A DNA stretch of 7,739 nt from Xanthobacteraceae bacterium (GTDB taxonomy: Bacteria > Pseudomonadota > Alphaproteobacteria > Rhizobiales > Xanthobacteraceae). The stretch is from NCBI GenBank assembly GCA_030037185.1, contig JASHRR010001329.1, positions 1 to 7,739 on the forward strand, written 5' to 3'. The notes beneath the pieces are model-generated. The model saw only the letters and a program-made list of their open reading frames with translations. It had not been told where the DNA came from and made no database searches. The first letter of the stretch is position 1. Every line of letters starts with the position of its first letter. The translations under genes and the position numbers were made by a program. Shown here one piece after another: positions 5,336 to 7,739 of the stretch.

Positions 5336-5797
5336 AGAGGATGGCCCTAGCCTACGTGGTTCGTAGAGCTTACAATTCCCACGCATGAGCCAGCCGCAGC
5401 GGCGGCGTTCCGATGCGGCACGGCCCCCCTCAGATCACCTGTTCCAATTCTCGCTCCGCTCCCGCTGCACGGCGATGCTGGCGGGATTGCGGACCTTGAT
5501 CCAGGCGCGGCACGGGAGGCGACTCGCGGGATACCGGCGTTTTCACAATGCCGTGGTCAGCAACGATTACTTATGGCCGCGGCGCGACTTCGGACTGGGA
5601 CGAGCGCATCTGCGCCACAAATGTGGAACACGACCTACTAGTTCCAGTGTCCGGCTGGTGTTGGCGGCGGCAGACTTGGGGCGAAAGAGGTGTCGAGTCA
5701 AGGCAGCACCGGATCGTCCGCTACGTCATACGTAGATCAGTCAGCTTGGGGCGTCTGCATCTCTACGCACCTCTTTGAGCCGATCTTCTCTTGTCAA
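5336..5797. other. Gene-poor spacer with a DNA-ligase scrap and no intact gene
   Basis: These 462 bases separate DUF1330 copy B from the convergent outer-membrane barrel gene. The plus-strand frame at 5385-5735 (116 codons, Arg-rich) and an overlapping one at 5548-5778 show no recognisable domain and no good ribosome-binding site, so I do not call them genes. The minus strand at about 5435-5552 carries the ligase remnant listed separately. Two short hairpins with identical arms (CTACG-N5-CGTAG) sit at 5352-5366 and 5721-5735. Confidence 0.6.
5435..5552 (-). pseudogene. C-terminal remnant of an ATP-dependent DNA ligase (LigD/ligase-domain type)
   Basis: Read on the minus strand, codons from about 5542 down to the TGA at 5435-5437 give KRRYPASRLPCRAWIKVRNP followed by ASIAVQRERSENWNR and stop. 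WIKVRN matches motif V (WxKxK) of the ligase adenylation domain, and the tail resembles C-termini of Bradyrhizobium ATP-dependent ligase-domain proteins as I remember them. Just upstream, GGCATTGTG followed directly by AAAACGC looks like the GIVSKR motif with two bases lost, and a stop (TGA at 5543-5545) interrupts the frame. Further upstream no ligase similarity is recognised. Such ligases act in non-homologous end joining or accessory repair; this one is a dead fragment. Confidence 0.6.
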
Positions 5798-6610
5798 CTA
5801 CGGAAACGGGGAAAGCTTGTAATTTAGGCCGACGCGAGCGATTGCATAATGCAGATCGAACTCCTTGGAGCGTGTGAAGTCAAAGATTCCCAGATCAGCC
5901 GTCGTCGCGTTGCCAAGATCGAAGTAAAGCCCCTCCAGTTTGGCGCTCCAATTATTCGTGATCGCATACTCGATGCCGCCGCCGGCGGCCCATCCCGCTT
6001 TGGTCACGCTCGCGTTGGAGGGATAGGACGAGCCGACATTGGGAGCAATTAGATTCGACGACAATGATGCCGCGCCATAAGCGGCCCCGCCTGTCGCATA
6101 CAGGAGAACGCGATCGATTCCGGCATAGCCGAAGCGGATCCTGCTCGTTCCGAACCATCGAAGATCTTCCGACGCGGTAAAAGCACCGGGTGGCAAAGCC
6201 AGCCCTAGCGCTGGTCCGCCGTAAAATCCAAAGGGTCCAGAGACCGTCGTCGAACCACGGATGCCGCTGCCCTGGAAATCGGTCTCAATCCCCCAAACAT
6301 ATTGAGCGAATTGCCAATTGTATCCGAACTGGCCTCCCCCGAAGACACCCGAGGCATTGATGTGGCCGCCAGGGACAACTTGGCAATTCGGCCCATTCGG
6401 TACACCGTTATTGTCGATGCAACTGGGATTGCCATCTGCGGTGTTTGCCCCATATCCAACGTTGCCGCCGATGTAAAAACCGGTCCAGCTGAAGGCCGGC
6501 ACCACCACCGGTTGCGCCTTGTAAACCGGCGCCTTGACGGGCAGATCAGCCGCCATCGCCGGCCCCGCAAACAGCAACGTGGCTCCAACCAGACGCGGTG
6601 TTTTCCTCAT
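5798..6610 (-). CDS. Outer-membrane beta-barrel protein (Omp25/RopB-like porin family)
   Basis: This 270-residue protein starts at MRKTPRLVGATLLFAGPAMA, a signal peptide cut before ADLPVKAPVYKAQ. After a Pro/Val-rich linker comes FSWTGFYIGGNVGYG, the first strand typical of rhizobial Omp25-like barrels. Alternating aromatic/glycine strands follow (FGYNWQFAQYVWGIETDF, SRIRFGYAGIDRVLLYATGG, AGWAAGGGIEYAI, WSAKLEGLYFDLG), ending with YAIARVGLNYKL. Two Cys in the first loop (CIDNNG then PNC) could form a disulfide. The downstream start is chosen over an ATG 18 codons earlier because GGGGAG lies before it and the signal peptide begins there. The C-terminus carries SPFP after the usual last strand. 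It probably sits in the outer membrane as a structural or stress-linked barrel. It converges with DUF1330 copy B across the gene-poor spacer. Confidence 0.92.
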   Translation of the reverse strand: MRKTPRLVGATLLFAGPAMAADLPVKAPVYKAQPVVVPAFSWTGFYIGGNVGYGANTADGNPSCIDNNGVPNGPNCQVVPGGHINASGVFGGGQFGYNWQFAQYVWGIETDFQGSGIRGSTTVSGPFGFYGGPALGLALPPGAFTASEDLRWFGTSRIRFGYAGIDRVLLYATGGAAYGAASLSSNLIAPNVGSSYPSNASVTKAGWAAGGGIEYAITNNWSAKLEGLYFDLGNATTADLGIFDFTRSKEFDLHYAIARVGLNYKLSPFP

Positions 6611-6747
6611 ATGCGTCTCCCCATTTGTGGTAAGGTTCAGAAAAACGATCCAATAAAGCCTCAAACTGGCCGCATGAGTGGTAGCGCAAGTTATTCAACT
6701 TTGCTGTAGCCCGGCAGCCACAACGTGATAAATCAAACATAGCCACG

Positions 6748-6796
6748 AGGAGGTAGAATTGTGGCGATACTGAGTTGGCTATGGTGCTCGCAGTAG
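6748..6796 (+). other. Strong Shine-Dalgarno with 11-codon Trp-containing ORF (possible leader peptide)
   Basis: AGGAGGT (6748-6754), a near-ideal ribosome-binding site, lies 6 bases before a GTG at 6761 that opens the frame (M)AILSWLWCSQ and stops at 6794-6796. Two Trp in 11 residues and a 6-base-stem hairpin 57 bases downstream (TCTCCC / GGGAGA, 6853-6873) recall an attenuator layout. However, no biosynthetic gene follows and the hairpin lacks a T-run. It could equally be the stub of a broken gene. It is divergent from the barrel gene at 6610. Confidence 0.3.
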
Positions 6797-7739
6797 GCTT
6801 CGCACGAGTCGTGATTCACCTCCGACGCCAAGCGCAGTGGCGCGTGACGGGCTCTCCCAAAAAAGTGGGGAGACTTCGCGCACAACTGAGTTTGTTATTA
6901 ACGGTTGGTAATGTGTTAATTGTGATAATGTACGGGCGCGCGCGCTGTACTGGTCCGCGATGCCCATTGGTATGGCCCCGCCCCGAAAGACGCGGCAAGC
7001 TACGCGGTGGACATCTCGACGATTAGACGCCTGTAAGGCGCCAGACTCTCGCCCGTGGCTCGTGGGTGCGTTTTCCGAGGGGGCCGCTGCGGATGTCACG
7101 GCCGCGAGGCTTGCCGCCGAGAAACCGCTGTAGAGTGTCAACCTACCGTTCGTTAATGCGTCCGCGGCGTCCGCCGCGAACGGATGAACAAACATTCATG
7201 CTGGTTTGCGGTAATCGAGTGTTAGAGTTCGGCTTGCGCGCGGTAGCCTCCATGCCCCCCATTGATGTGCTGCGCGCCGGTCCCGGCTCTCGGCATCGCG
7301 CGAGCAAGCCCGAGGGTCGGGACCGTCATGAGGGACCGCGCCGGCGCCCGAGCCGCGGTCGCGCCTGTGGCCTATTTCTTGCCGGAAATAGAAATAGAGC
7401 CGTCGCGCTCGGAGGCGGTCCAGAACACCCGGATCTCCGGGTTCGTAAACCCGCGGCCTCGTGCAGCCTCTGACGCGGCTCAAGGCTGATCGCGCAGCGA
7501 CTGTGGCATTGCGACGCTCGACTCGGGAGTCATTGCATTTTCCATCGCGGATTGACGACGGCCACGGTTTCGCTGGGTCGTCTGGGAAATGGGTAGAGCC
7601 GTGGCATACGCACGGTGTGCACAAGAGGCGCGTAAGCAATCCGACATGAACATAACTTAACATCTCATCAAATGCTAATAGTGTACCATGCCCGATATGG
7701 TAGAAGTCAGACGCCCGCCTGCTGGGTCCGAAGGGTAGG
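6797..7739. other. About 0.9 kb without a recognisable gene; several hairpins
   Basis: Reading frames exist on both strands here (for example 6779-7195 minus, 7066-7473 plus, 7196-7663 minus, and a 57-codon one at 6960-7133 plus). They are Arg-rich and GC-driven, overlap one another, and show no domain, signal peptide or convincing ribosome-binding site. I see instead perfect short hairpins at 7028-7040 (CGCCT-GTA-AGGCG), 7146-7183 (7-base outer arms with a nested 6-base stem), 7372-7391 (CTATTTC/GAAATAG) and 7438-7453 (CGGGTT-CGTA-AACCCG). An AT-rich patch near 6893-6930 and another at 7647-7685 could hold promoters. This may be decayed gene sequence or a non-coding RNA region. Confidence 0.5.
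7146..7183. repeat. Nested GC-rich inverted repeat
   Basis: Outer arms CCGTTCG (7146-7152) and CGAACGG (7177-7183) are perfect, and inside them CGCGGC-GTCC-GCCGCG (7163-7178) forms a second stem that shares the last two bases with the outer arm. The two stems therefore compete at their edge. No T-run follows on either strand, so it is not a standard terminator; an operator or structured RNA element is possible. Confidence 0.4.

Noticed and set aside
5385..5735. Plus-strand 116-codon frame as a possible hypothetical gene
   Set aside because: It is Arg-rich with no domain or ribosome-binding site, and its opposite strand carries a recognisable ligase tail, so it is probably a shadow of decayed sequence.
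6960..7133. 57-codon plus-strand ORF ending in GAAADVTAARLAAEKPL
   Set aside because: The C-terminal part looks protein-like, but there is no ribosome-binding site, the N-terminal half is low-complexity and basic, and I recognise no family.
7438..7453. T-arm-like CGGGTT-CGTA-AACCCG suggesting a tRNA
   Set aside because: No acceptor, D or anticodon arms can be placed around it and the loop lacks the TTCGAAT pattern, so it is only a short hairpin.
7684..7702. Inverted repeat TACCAT-N7-ATGGTA overlapping a short ATG frame (7688-7738)
   Set aside because: The frame is 16 codons at the window edge with no domain, and the repeat is short; too little to call an operator or gene.

Overview
The window looks like an accessory or island-type stretch from a Bradyrhizobium-like alphaproteobacterium (order Hyphomicrobiales, formerly Rhizobiales). 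The best pointer is the outer-membrane barrel gene at 5798-6610: a signal peptide ending in AMA, then ADLPVKAP and a WTGFYIGGNVGYG block, which is typical of that group. A DNA-ligase tail of Bradyrhizobium style (about 5435-5552) and a MocR/tautomerase pair fit the same picture. No rRNA, tRNA, CRISPR array or intact transposase is visible.

Left part (1-1517), all on the minus strand: the edge-truncated start of a secreted DUF1330 protein (350 down to 1), a small secreted protein with a probable allene-oxide-cyclase/dirigent-like barrel (1014 down to 535), and a 4-oxalocrotonate-tautomerase-like enzyme (1517 down to 1293). Divergent from the tautomerase is a MocR/GntR-type PLP-dependent regulator (1713-3116). 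The 195-base space between them holds a 14-base direct repeat with 34-base period and a palindrome, a plausible MocR operator.

Middle (3117-4918): a short spacer with a ribosome-binding site feeding a gene that stops after 12 codons, an intact OsmC-family gene (3410-3970), then a wrecked FAD-dependent monooxygenase locus. That gene has lost its ATG and its C-terminal two thirds or so. It is followed by an inverted 110-base piece and a direct 183-base piece of a diverged copy of the same gene, giving a long inverted repeat.

Right part (4919-7739): a complete second DUF1330 gene on the plus strand, a paralog of the one at the left edge. A 24-base stretch upstream of it is repeated perfectly, in inverted orientation, upstream of the first copy. 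Next come a decayed C-terminal scrap of an ATP-dependent DNA ligase on the minus strand, the outer-membrane barrel gene on the minus strand, and about 1.1 kb in which I recognise no gene. That last stretch starts with a strong Shine-Dalgarno and an 11-codon Trp-containing ORF, followed by several hairpins.

The intact genes (tautomerase, MocR regulator, OsmC, secreted DUF1330 and barrel proteins) suggest small-molecule or redox stress handling, but no single pathway ties them together. The strongest signals are structural: the inverted DUF1330 duplication, the scrambled monooxygenase and several gene remnants. I do not see firm evidence of a complete new system.
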